Source: JACCTI01 sp038237435 (GTDB taxonomy: Bacteria; Verrucomicrobiota; Verrucomicrobiia; Chthoniobacterales; UBA10450). From it: DNA of 64,000 nt. The notes beneath the pieces are model-generated. The model had not been told where the DNA came from. It did no database searches and saw only the letters and a list, made by a program, of their open reading frames with translations. The translations under genes were made by a program, and so were the position numbers. Positions within the stretch are counted from its first letter, which is position 1, and each line of letters opens with the position of its first letter. This document shows, piece by piece, positions 41,716 to 50,519 of this stretch. The stretch covers positions 363,084 to 427,083 of the forward strand of contig JBBRYT010000002.1 of the NCBI GenBank assembly GCA_038237435.1, given 5' to 3'.

Positions 41716-44700
41716 TTCGAATCCACGACCGTGATTTTGCCAGCGATGCCGCGACCGTTTACACCGCGATCGTACATCGATTCCGCATAGGCGGGCGGCA
41801 CGACGAATTCACCGCGGTTGGTCGGTTTGATCTGGTAAGAGATGGCGCGGGGAAACGCGGTCACGTTCGTGTAGAAGATCAGGCGATCTTCGCGCACATC
41901 GACGTAATCGCAGCCGCTCTGGCTCATCGAACCCGAGACAATTTCGAATCCGCCCGGCAGCAAATCGATGATGGCGGTGTTCGGAATGGATTGATGTTCG
42001 AGCGCGCGACACTGAACTCGCACCGTCATCGGTTGGCCGAGCTGCGCGGTGTTAGTCGGGAATCCATCGCGGCCGATGAATTCGTGATAAACCTCCAGGC
42101 CGTGCGTGATCGGAGTTGTCGGAAGCGCACGATCGAAACCCGCTTCGATTATTTGGTAGAACGATCCGAAACCGGTCGCCGAATTTTTCGCTGAGAAACG
42201 CAGGGCGTTTGCGCTCGTGGAAAAATTAGTATGCCTAACGAGTCGTCCTTCGAGGTTAAGCGTGGTTTCGCGTTTGTCTTTGCCGAGCTCGGTGATGGTC
42301 AATTCCGGCGCGTTTTTCGCGACATGCTGCGAGTAGCTTTTCAGCGCCCAAATCGCGTAAGCCGCCGAAAGGGTATTGAATTCGCCCTGGCTGATCGGCT
42401 TCAGAATCTTATCGAAATCCTGTGCGGAGATGCGCTTGAGCAGATCGGGGAAATGGCGCGCGACGATCGCGACGTACTGCGAATCAGCGCCGAGCGGCTG
42501 GTAGAAATCACAGAGCGCCTCGCGGTCATGTGTTCCCATTTTGTAGGACGCAATCAGTCCGCGCGCTTTGTCTTCCTTCTTTAGAATCGACCAGGACGCG
42601 GCGAGATAAACGCGCGACAAATCGTTAGGCCATTTCTTCTCGAAATGTTGATCGAGATAATCGGTCAGATTGAGAATGTAGTTGGTAGTTATGAATCCCT
42701 CGCGCGTTAGGACGTAGATCGCGTAGGCGATAGTACGCGCATCGGTCAGATCGTGTGGATCGCGCGCCGCGATGGTTTGCAAATTGCGCAGCGCATTTTT
42801 CAACAGATCGGGCGGCGGCATGAAGCCGGCGGCCTTGGCTTCGCTGAGCAAGTGCGTCGCGTAAACGGAAATGAAATCGTTACTCGCGTCCGCCGACGAC
42901 CAATAGCCGAAGGCGCCTTTATCGTTCTGCCGGCGGCGGAGCGTGGCGTAAACCTTCTCGAGTTGTTGCTCCACTTCCGCGCGGGTTAATCCGAAATCGG
43001 ATTCGTCGGCCAGGACAAGACGCGCGAAAGCCGCGCTGCTGATTTGTTCGGTGCAACCGTGCGGAAATTTCTTCAGGTAGAACGCGAGACCGTGTGCGAG
43101 TCCAAGCGGCAGCGCGGAAATGTTCGCTTCCTCTTCGCGAAATTCCGTGTGCATGGTGCGTTCGATCGGAAGATCGACGCTTCCTTTCGTGAAATTTCCG
43201 CTACGCACTTCGGTCATGAACGGAACGGCCGGCCGCACGCTGAGCGTGGCGCGACGCATCGCATCCTGGCCATTAGCCGACGCGTGGAAGGCGAGACTGG
43301 CCGCGCCGAGTTCTTCTTTGGCGCGAATGGTGAAAGTCACGGTTGTTTCGTGGCCTTCCGCGATGCGCAAAGGCAGCGCAGGCATCTTTACAATTTCCAA
43401 TTGCGAAGACGGTTCCACGCCTAACGAGACTTCGGCGTTCTCTCCTGAGCCGGTGACATTGTTTGCGACTGTGACACCGACTTCGAACTTGTCGTTAGGC
43501 GCAGCCACGGTCGGAACAGTCGGCGTGATGATGAACGGCCCGCGAATGATCGCATCCTGATCCGCGGAACCGACTGCATCGTTCGCGATCGCGACCGCCA
43601 TGATCGCGAGCGTGCCGTCGAAATAATCCGGCACGTCGTAAACGATTTCGCGCTCGGTCGTGTCGGCGTCGATGATGCCGGACCAGAACACGACCGGTTT
43701 GTCTGTGACACGGCGGAATGGATTGAGTCGCTTATCCGCGTCGCCACCGAAGGCCGCCGCGCTACGCAAGATGGAAAATTCCGGAATGATGAGATCGACG
43801 ATTTGCGATGTCTCAACCGCCAGCGCCGTCTTGCGGAAAAAATGATCGAGCGGATTCGGCGTGGTGAAATCGGTCACCTGCAAAATGCCGCGATCGACTG
43901 CGAAGATCGCGATCTTCGAGGGACGATCCGTCTTGTATGAAATCTTCAATGGCTCGCCCGGCTTCGCGATTTTGTTCGCGTGCAGATCGACTTGCAGGCG
44001 TCGCTTTTCCTTGTTCACCGTGAAGGGCACGACCGCATAACTGAGCGGGCTCATGAAAATTTCTTTCGAGTCGAGTCCGCGAATGTAGGAGACGTTGACG
44101 TAGCCGGTACCGTCGAACCCGTCCGGCACGCGAATGTGCTGCACACTGCTCGTGGTGCTGCTCTTGAACCACTGATGCGCGTGGACGCGATCGCCTTCAA
44201 TCGTGATCAAACCGCTGCCGGTAAAGGGCGCGACGATGCTGAGCTCGATTTCGTCGCCGGCATTGTATTGCTGGCGATTCAACTTCACCGCCAGTTCGGC
44301 GTTTTTGTCGAGCGAACGCGAAACGTCGCCGTGTCCGACGATCGCGAAGCATAATTTGCTTACGCGCCGATCTTCTTCGTCGCGCACTTCGAGAATGAAA
44401 TTTCCCGGCGCGGCGGTGTTGATCGCGTAACGGAAACCTTCCGGACTGATGTTCACATCATCCTGCCTAACGAGTCGTTCCTTCATGACCGACTCGAAGG
44501 CGTAATTGCCGTTGTCCTTCTTCGACAGAATCGAGACGTAGGTTTGTTCGGTGAGAACGAAGCGCAGTTTGTCTGCGGCGATTTTCATCAGCGCCGAATC
44601 GATGGCAATGAAATCGATCGTGTGCGGGCTGTTTTTCGGAATGTAATTGAGCGCGCAATCCGTTTTGTAACCGATGACGCGCGGCAAAGCGGAAACGAGC

Positions 44701-47501
44701 AGCGAATTGTAAGCGCTGACGCTGCGGCCGCCTTCCGCTTCGAAGCCTTCAGTCGAAAGCGTCATCTCATAGGTCGCGTCGGCGAAACGCTCCAGGTCGA
44801 GATCGATCGTCGTCTTGCCATCGACGTCGGTCGTTTTTTCGCCGAGCTCGATCGTTTGCGGTTCGGGCGGTTTGCGATCGTTGCGCAACGGATCGTGAAA
44901 AGTGTAATCGGGAAATTTCGCGAAATGAAAACCGCGCGGCGCGAGCTGCATTTTGCTGACGATGCGACGATCGCTCGCGGGCGTCCCGTAAAGATTTTGT
45001 AGCCTAACGAATGCTTGCACTTCTTTCGGATCGATCCAGCCGACACTGGTGCCTTTCGAGAGACGCGTTTCAATTTTCATTCGATCCGGCAAAAATTCCT
45101 TCACATGAAAACTCGCCTGGCCGAGGAGCGTGCCGCGCTTGCCGTCGCGCACGAGATAGAGATGGATCTGATACGCGCCGGTTGGTGATTCGTAAGCCGT
45201 TTGGAAATTCATCTCGGCAAATCCCATCACCGGCAGAGTGAGTTTGCGCACTTGCGCAGATAATCCGCGCGCATCGACGATCTCAGCTTCGAGCGGCAAC
45301 CCTTCGAGCTGGCCCCGCCAATTGCGCTGTTTTACCACGCAGCCGATGTGGACTTCGTCGCCCGGCCGATAAATCCCGCGCTCGGTGAAGAGAAAAGCGT
45401 CGAGCTGTTCGGCCGAAGTGTTTTCGACGCCTTCGATATCGAAGCGTGAAAAATCCAGTTGCCGATCGGCGCGATTGAACGGCGTGAAGGCGATGTCTTC
45501 TTTCAGTCGCGCGGTGAATGCGACCGGTTTGCGTTCGTGGAGCAATTTGCCTAACGAGGGCAAGCTGATGTGTCCGTCCTTGCCGCTCGCGCCGTGCGCG
45601 ATGGCTTCGCCGTTTTTCGCTAGAATTTGAACTTCGACACCGGCGAGCGGTTCGCCTGATTTGATCGAGGCGACGAAAACATCGCTCGCGCCAGCCGCGC
45701 TTTTTTTCACAAGCATGCCGATATCGGTCACGAGGATGAAGCGGCGATCGGCGATGTTGCGCGACGGCTTTTGCTTCACCGGGTCCCACTCGCGCGCGCG
45801 CAGCAAGAAGAGGCCACGCTCGCTTCCGCCGTCGGAGGGAAGGCGCAGATGATTGGAAAAATCGAACGCGGAATAGTTCGCTTTGAATTTGTTTTCGAGA
45901 TTGATCGCCTGCTGCTCGAGCGCGATGCGCGCGATATTTTCTTCGTCGAAGTTGTGATTGAATTCCGGACTCTCGAAGTTGCCCTCGGTTTGGGTAACGA
46001 GATGATTGATCTGGCTCGAAGCGATGCGCGCGATGTCATATTGAATGTGCGCGACGCCGCGCGATTTGATCGAGAGCTTGCGCTCGCCGTTAAGCGCGAG
46101 AATTCCGCCGTTGCCCTGGATTTCGATTTCGCGTGGCAACTCCGGAACCACCACAAGATTCTCGTAAGTTTCGCCGAGCGGAAAACCGCCGGCCGCTTGC
46201 ACGCCTTTGTCGATGCGAACGAAGAGGGAGCCGCTCGCTTCCACGACGAACTTGAACGAGTGCGTTTTGCTTTGTTCGTGTTGGGAAGGAATGAGCCGCA
46301 GTGAGACCGGCTTGGAGCGTTTTAGAATTTCGTCATCAACTTCCGCTGCGCTTGAGACTTCGCACTCTTCGTCCGCAACCGACGAAGCGGAATCGCCGTC
46401 GGCTTCATCATCGGATTCTTCTTCATCGCCCTCGTGCCGGTCGGTCGAATAGCGGTCGTGACTCTCTTCTTCGGATGTATCTGTGTTCTTCTCGCGCGGT
46501 TTGTTAGGCAGCAGGTAAACATGCAACGCCTTCTGAATGTCTTCCGATCTCGCGGCGGCGGCGGTGTTGATAATCAGCACCTGTTCCGGCTGATTGTGAT
46601 CGTTGCGGACGACCTGGCCTAACGAGTCGTCGATTTTGAAGAAACTGTAGAGATCGGGCACGCGCACTTTGTTCTCGAGTTCGTCGTGCGTGCGCGCCGG
46701 GCCTTGCGTCGTCGCGATTCCCTTCGCCACCGAGACCTTCATGAAATCTTCGCGCTGCGGCAGCTGCAGAGGCGTGGAGCGGATGTAAGCCAGCCGATCG
46801 TGCAAACCGTAATCGACCGTGAAGGGCCGCGCGCTGTCGCTGTCTTTGAAAACACGGGAGCCGCCGAGGAACGAAAGCGCGATGCGACTTTCTAACTCTG
46901 CACGATTGACGCGATGGGTGAACTCAAGCGTTGCGACAACTTGCTTGATCGCTGGATCGCGCGGGTCCTGGTAAAATTCGATCGCGTTTATCTTCGCGAC
47001 GAAAACCGGCGTCTCTGCCTCGACGAAATAGCGATCGAGCCGGACGTGCGGCGGAAAGAGTAATTTGTCGAAAGTGATTAGATATTTCTGTCCGGCCAGC
47101 CAATCGTTTTTCGGAGCAAAACTCAGACGTCGATCTGAGGCCCACATCCAGTTGCCATCCACGGCTGGGTCGATTCGCACACCACTCGTTAGGCTCTTCC
47201 CGATTTGTTCGAGCTTCGCGACCGAGCCGTCGAAATCGATGTAAAGACAACTGGGATGCAATTCTTTTTCCAAACGCGTGACCGGAATCGGCTCCGCGAA
47301 AACGCTGACGCGCAGCGGTTTTGGTTGCCGTTGATACCAGCGCCATCCCCACACGCCACCGTTGAGCAGCGCGAGCAACACGATGACGGTCGCGCTGGAA
47401 ATCAGCCGATGCGCGCGGATACGCACGACTGAGCGCGTGATCCACGGCGGACGGTTCCAGGAAAAATCTCCGAGCAGTTTGCGAAGGTATCGTTGCGACA
47501 T
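41712..47501 (-). CDS. Bacterial alpha-2-macroglobulin with thioester
   Basis: A 1929-residue periplasmic protease inhibitor, anchored by an N-terminal hydrophobic segment (LISSATVIVLLALLNGGVWG). Macroglobulin domains follow in series, and ERGIYRPGDEVHIGCVVKQR near residue 715 is a family landmark. The reactive thioester is present as HGCTEQ near residue 1480, in KKFPHGCTEQISSAAF, followed by the alpha-alpha toroid. An acidic low-complexity insert (EEESHDRYSTDRHEGDEEES...) sits at about 345-400 and is unusual. The protein traps proteases that attack the cell, working with PBP1C, whose gene it overlaps. It holds about eight copies of the dispersed word. Confidence 0.93.
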   Translation of the reverse strand: MSQRYLRKLLGDFSWNRPPWITRSVVRIRAHRLISSATVIVLLALLNGGVWGWRWYQRQPKPLRVSVFAEPIPVTRLEKELHPSCLYIDFDGSVAKLEQIGKSLTSGVRIDPAVDGNWMWASDRRLSFAPKNDWLAGQKYLITFDKLLFPPHVRLDRYFVEAETPVFVAKINAIEFYQDPRDPAIKQVVATLEFTHRVNRAELESRIALSFLGGSRVFKDSDSARPFTVDYGLHDRLAYIRSTPLQLPQREDFMKVSVAKGIATTQGPARTHDELENKVRVPDLYSFFKIDDSLGQVVRNDHNQPEQVLIINTAAAARSEDIQKALHVYLLPNKPREKNTDTSEEESHDRYSTDRHEGDEEESDDEADGDSASSVADEECEVSSAAEVDDEILKRSKPVSLRLIPSQHEQSKTHSFKFVVEASGSLFVRIDKGVQAAGGFPLGETYENLVVVPELPREIEIQGNGGILALNGERKLSIKSRGVAHIQYDIARIASSQINHLVTQTEGNFESPEFNHNFDEENIARIALEQQAINLENKFKANYSAFDFSNHLRLPSDGGSERGLFLLRAREWDPVKQKPSRNIADRRFILVTDIGMLVKKSAAGASDVFVASIKSGEPLAGVEVQILAKNGEAIAHGASGKDGHISLPSLGKLLHERKPVAFTARLKEDIAFTPFNRADRQLDFSRFDIEGVENTSAEQLDAFLFTERGIYRPGDEVHIGCVVKQRNWRGQLEGLPLEAEIVDARGLSAQVRKLTLPVMGFAEMNFQTAYESPTGAYQIHLYLVRDGKRGTLLGQASFHVKEFLPDRMKIETRLSKGTSVGWIDPKEVQAFVRLQNLYGTPASDRRIVSKMQLAPRGFHFAKFPDYTFHDPLRNDRKPPEPQTIELGEKTTDVDGKTTIDLDLERFADATYEMTLSTEGFEAEGGRSVSAYNSLLVSALPRVIGYKTDCALNYIPKNSPHTIDFIAIDSALMKIAADKLRFVLTEQTYVSILSKKDNGNYAFESVMKERLVRQDDVNISPEGFRYAINTAAPGNFILEVRDEEDRRVSKLCFAIVGHGDVSRSLDKNAELAVKLNRQQYNAGDEIELSIVAPFTGSGLITIEGDRVHAHQWFKSSTTSSVQHIRVPDGFDGTGYVNVSYIRGLDSKEIFMSPLSYAVVPFTVNKEKRRLQVDLHANKIAKPGEPLKISYKTDRPSKIAIFAVDRGILQVTDFTTPNPLDHFFRKTALAVETSQIVDLIIPEFSILRSAAAFGGDADKRLNPFRRVTDKPVVFWSGIIDADTTEREIVYDVPDYFDGTLAIMAVAIANDAVGSADQDAIIRGPFIITPTVPTVAAPNDKFEVGVTVANNVTGSGENAEVSLGVEPSSQLEIVKMPALPLRIAEGHETTVTFTIRAKEELGAASLAFHASANGQDAMRRATLSVRPAVPFMTEVRSGNFTKGSVDLPIERTMHTEFREEEANISALPLGLAHGLAFYLKKFPHGCTEQISSAAFARLVLADESDFGLTRAEVEQQLEKVYATLRRRQNDKGAFGYWSSADASNDFISVYATHLLSEAKAAGFMPPPDLLKNALRNLQTIAARDPHDLTDARTIAYAIYVLTREGFITTNYILNLTDYLDQHFEKKWPNDLSRVYLAASWSILKKEDKARGLIASYKMGTHDREALCDFYQPLGADSQYVAIVARHFPDLLKRISAQDFDKILKPISQGEFNTLSAAYAIWALKSYSQHVAKNAPELTITELGKDKRETTLNLEGRLVRHTNFSTSANALRFSAKNSATGFGSFYQIIEAGFDRALPTTPITHGLEVYHEFIGRDGFPTNTAQLGQPMTVRVQCRALEHQSIPNTAIIDLLPGGFEIVSGSMSQSGCDYVDVREDRLIFYTNVTAFPRAISYQIKPTNRGEFVVPPAYAESMYDRGVNGRGIAGKITVVDSK

Positions 47502-47605
47502 ACGGCAGTTGGTTTCTGCCGTGGATACGGAGCGGGCCGCGCGCTTCTTTCAGCGAAGTGCAAAAATCTCGCGAGGATCGATGAAATCGGCTAAGGGAGC
47601 GGGCG
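47502..47605. promoter_or_regulatory. Divergent promoter region, macroglobulin and sigma factor genes
   Basis: These 104 bases separate the minus-strand macroglobulin start from the plus-strand sigma factor start. If the ECF factor autoregulates, its own promoter lies here; I could not identify one by eye. Confidence 0.35.
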
Positions 47606-48229
47606 ATGACGCGCAGCGAAGTTTTGGCCACCCGCCGTAGTTTGGTCGAGCGGCTTGGCGATTGGAACGATCGCAAGCGCTGGCAGCAGTTTTTCGATAG
47701 CTATTGGCGCTTGATCCATAACGCCGCGCGCAAGGCGGGACTAACAGAAGCGGAAGCGCAGGAGGTGGTGCAGGAGACGTTGATCACGGTGGCGAAGAAA
47801 ATCGATCAGTTGAAATACGATCCGGCGATTGGTTCCTTCAAAGGCTGGCTGCTCAACATCACGCGCTGGCGGATTGCGGATCAGTTTCGCAAACGCAAGC
47901 CGGATCAAGCGCGGAAGTCTTTTCGCGATGATGGCGATGTGCGGACAGCGACGATTGAGCGTATCGCGGATCCGGCCGGATTGGAGCTTGAGGAAATTTG
48001 GGATGAAGAATGGCGCAAGAATCGAATGCAGGCCGCTGTCGCACGCGTGAAACGGCAGGTCGATCCGAAGCAGTATCAGATTTTCGATTGCTACGTTTTT
48101 AAGGAATGGCCGGCGCAGAAGGTTGCATCGGAATTGCGCGTGACCATTGCGCAGGTTTATCTCGCGAAACATCGGCTGGCCGCGTTGTTGAAAAAAGAAT
48201 TGCGAACGGCGGAACGCATCCCGGCCTAA
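47606..48229 (+). CDS. ECF-type RNA polymerase sigma factor
   Basis: A 207-residue sigma factor with region 2 (FFDSYWRLIHNAARKAGLTE, then EVVQETLITVAKKIDQLKYD and GSFKGWLLNITRWRIADQFR) and a region 4 helix-turn-helix (QIFDCYVFKEWPAQKVASEL then RVTIAQVYLAKHRLAALLKK). Region 3 is absent, as in ECF factors, and a charged linker joins the two. No anti-sigma factor is encoded. Instead the next gene, 3 bases on, is a membrane Ser/Thr kinase, which suggests control by phosphorylation. Its TAA stop is inside a CCTAACGAA word that also provides the kinase's ATG. Confidence 0.9.
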   Translation: MTRSEVLATRRSLVERLGDWNDRKRWQQFFDSYWRLIHNAARKAGLTEAEAQEVVQETLITVAKKIDQLKYDPAIGSFKGWLLNITRWRIADQFRKRKPDQARKSFRDDGDVRTATIERIADPAGLELEEIWDEEWRKNRMQAAVARVKRQVDPKQYQIFDCYVFKEWPAQKVASELRVTIAQVYLAKHRLAALLKKELRTAERIPA

Positions 48230-48232
48230 CGA

Positions 48233-50512
48233 ATGGTTGAGGGCATTCCCGCTATTCCCGATTACGAACTGTTGCGTGTCATCGGGCGCGGCGCTTACGG
48301 CGAAATCTGGCTGGCGCGCGGGCTGACCGGCGCCTTGCGCGCGGTGAAAATTGTTTATCGCAAGACGTTCGAGAGCGAGCGCGCTTTCAATCGCGAATTT
48401 TCCGGCATGTCGGCGTTCGAGCCGATTTCGCGCGCGCATGCGGGCTTCGTCAATATCTTGCATGTCGGACGCAACGACTCGTTAGGCTTCTTCTATTATG
48501 TAATGGAGCTGGCCGATGACGAAACGTCGGGCGCGCAAATCGACATCGCGAATTATTCGCCGCGCACGCTGAAGTCGAATCCTGCGGCCGCGCTGCCGGC
48601 GAACGAATGCATTCGGCTCGGCTTGTTGTTAACGGAAGCGCTGGGCGCGTTGCACGATCACGGGCTGACGCATCGCGACATCAAACCATCCAACATCATC
48701 TTCGTGAAGGGCGGGCCGAAATTAGCCGACATCGGACTGGTCGCGTCACATGGCCAGCAATCGTTCGTCGGTACGGAAGGCTATGTACCGCCGGAAGGTC
48801 CGGGCACTCCGCAGGCTGACCTCTACAGCCTGGGAAAAGTTCTCTACGAGATCAGCATGGGAAAAGATCGGTTGGATTTTCCCGAGATCGGTTCCGATCT
48901 GGAAGCGCGCGCGGATAAACCGCAATTGCTGGAACTGAATCCTATTTTGCTGAAAGCCTGCGCGACGACACCATCAAGGCGTTATCGCGACGCGGAAGAA
49001 ATGCGGCGCGATTTGGAATTGGTTGCTGATGGTGAACCGTTGCGGCGCAAATTCTGGCCGTGGATTGTTGCGCTTCTTTTGCTTGGAGCGGTTGGAGCGG
49101 CATTCCTCGTTACGCGCCTAACGAGTAAGTCGCCGGGGTCAGCGTTTCCGGCTACGACGCCGGCGACCGCAGCCGTCGAAACTGATCCGCCGGGTGCGAT
49201 GGTTCTGTTGGGCGACCGTATGAAGCGCAGTCCGGCGCGTTTTGAAAACATCGAGCCGGGAAAATACCAGCTGCGTGTGATGCTGCAGGACTTCGACCCG
49301 ATCGAAACAAGAGTCGAAATCAATTCCGGCGAAGCATTCGCGCCGCCAATTTTCAAACTGCAACACAGTAAAGGTTCGCTGCATTTCGCTTCGCAACCGG
49401 ACGGCGTCGCGTTCGAACTGAAACGAAACGGCGAAACGCTGGAGGGCGGAACGACGCCGGCGATTTTGCGCGATCTGCCCTCGGGAACGTATGACGTGGT
49501 GGCGAAGCGCGGTGAATCGGAGCTGCGCGAAAAGGTCGAAGTGAAGCGCGGCGAGATGACGACGAAGATTTTCGAGTTCGCCAACGGCAGTGTGAAAATC
49601 ATCTGCTCGCCGGCGGGCGCGACGGTGCTGCAAGACGGACGCGAAATCGGAACGACGCCGTTTCTGGAAGAAGTGACGCCCGGCGAAGTCGGCTATGAAC
49701 TGCGCCTGGCTGGATTCAAACCGGCGACGGTGCATGGAAATGTGCAACCGAAACAACAGACCTTTCTCGATGCGCGTCTGGAGAAAATAGTCACGGTCGA
49801 TCCGAACCAGCCGTTCGAGAACTCGTTAGGCATGCGCTTCGTGCCGGTGGGAAACGTTCGCATCTGCATTTGGGAAACGCGTGTGAACGATTGGATGGCG
49901 TTCTGTCGTGCGACTGGTCGCACGTTCGATAGGCCGGACTTTAAACAGACGGAAACTGACCCGGTCGTGAAAGTGAATTGGCGCGACGCGTCCGATTTTT
50001 GCGATTGGCTGACGCAGGAAGAACGACGGCAAAATCGCATCGACGACACGCAAGCGTATCGATTGCTGACCGACGAAGAATGGAGCATGGCAGCGGGAAT
50101 TTCCGATGAAGGTGGCGCGACACCGGAAGAGCGCGATGGAAAATTGAAAGGCGTTTATTCATGGGGCAAACAATGGCCGCCGCCCTCGGGCGCGGGAAAT
50201 TTTGCCGATCAAACAGCGGCGCGACAGCGCGGCGCGATCATCGATGGATACAACGACGGCTTCGTCACCACCGCGCCGGCCGGAAGTTTCAAACCGAACG
50301 CGGCTGGACTTTACGACATGGCCGGCAACGTCTGGGAATGGTGTTTCGATCTCTACAAGCCGGCGAGCCGCTGGGGAGTTTTGCGCGGCGGCTCATGGGC
50401 GAACAGCAATCGCACCGAGCTGCTCACGTCATATCGAAATGTGGTTGATCGCAACGAACGCGATGTCATTTATGGTTTCCGTTGCGTGCTCGCACCGGCA
50501 AACGCGCCATAA
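48233..50512 (+). CDS. Ser/Thr protein kinase with PEGA repeats and FGE-sulfatase-like domain
   Basis: A 759-residue membrane protein. Residues 1-265 are a Hanks-type kinase: glycine loop IGRGAYGEIW, Lys in LRAVKIVYR, catalytic HRDIKPSNI near residue 147, and DIGLV in place of DFG. A membrane helix (FWPWIVALLLLGAVGAAFLV) near 270-290 follows. Three PEGA-type beta repeats occupy about 310-520 (AVETDPPGAMVLLGD, FASQPDGVAFELKRN, ICSPAGATVLQDGREI). The last 230 residues are a formylglycine-generating-enzyme-like domain (NSLGMRFVPVGN, YDMAGNVWEWCFDLY, LRGGSWANSNR), probably a ligand sensor on the outer side. It is coupled to the sigma factor gene. Three words lie inside it (48478, 49117 and 49822). 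Confidence 0.9.
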   Translation: MVEGIPAIPDYELLRVIGRGAYGEIWLARGLTGALRAVKIVYRKTFESERAFNREFSGMSAFEPISRAHAGFVNILHVGRNDSLGFFYYVMELADDETSGAQIDIANYSPRTLKSNPAAALPANECIRLGLLLTEALGALHDHGLTHRDIKPSNIIFVKGGPKLADIGLVASHGQQSFVGTEGYVPPEGPGTPQADLYSLGKVLYEISMGKDRLDFPEIGSDLEARADKPQLLELNPILLKACATTPSRRYRDAEEMRRDLELVADGEPLRRKFWPWIVALLLLGAVGAAFLVTRLTSKSPGSAFPATTPATAAVETDPPGAMVLLGDRMKRSPARFENIEPGKYQLRVMLQDFDPIETRVEINSGEAFAPPIFKLQHSKGSLHFASQPDGVAFELKRNGETLEGGTTPAILRDLPSGTYDVVAKRGESELREKVEVKRGEMTTKIFEFANGSVKIICSPAGATVLQDGREIGTTPFLEEVTPGEVGYELRLAGFKPATVHGNVQPKQQTFLDARLEKIVTVDPNQPFENSLGMRFVPVGNVRICIWETRVNDWMAFCRATGRTFDRPDFKQTETDPVVKVNWRDASDFCDWLTQEERRQNRIDDTQAYRLLTDEEWSMAAGISDEGGATPEERDGKLKGVYSWGKQWPPPSGAGNFADQTAARQRGAIIDGYNDGFVTTAPAGSFKPNAAGLYDMAGNVWEWCFDLYKPASRWGVLRGGSWANSNRTELLTSYRNVVDRNERDVIYGFRCVLAPANAP

Positions 50513-50519
50513 AACGCTT

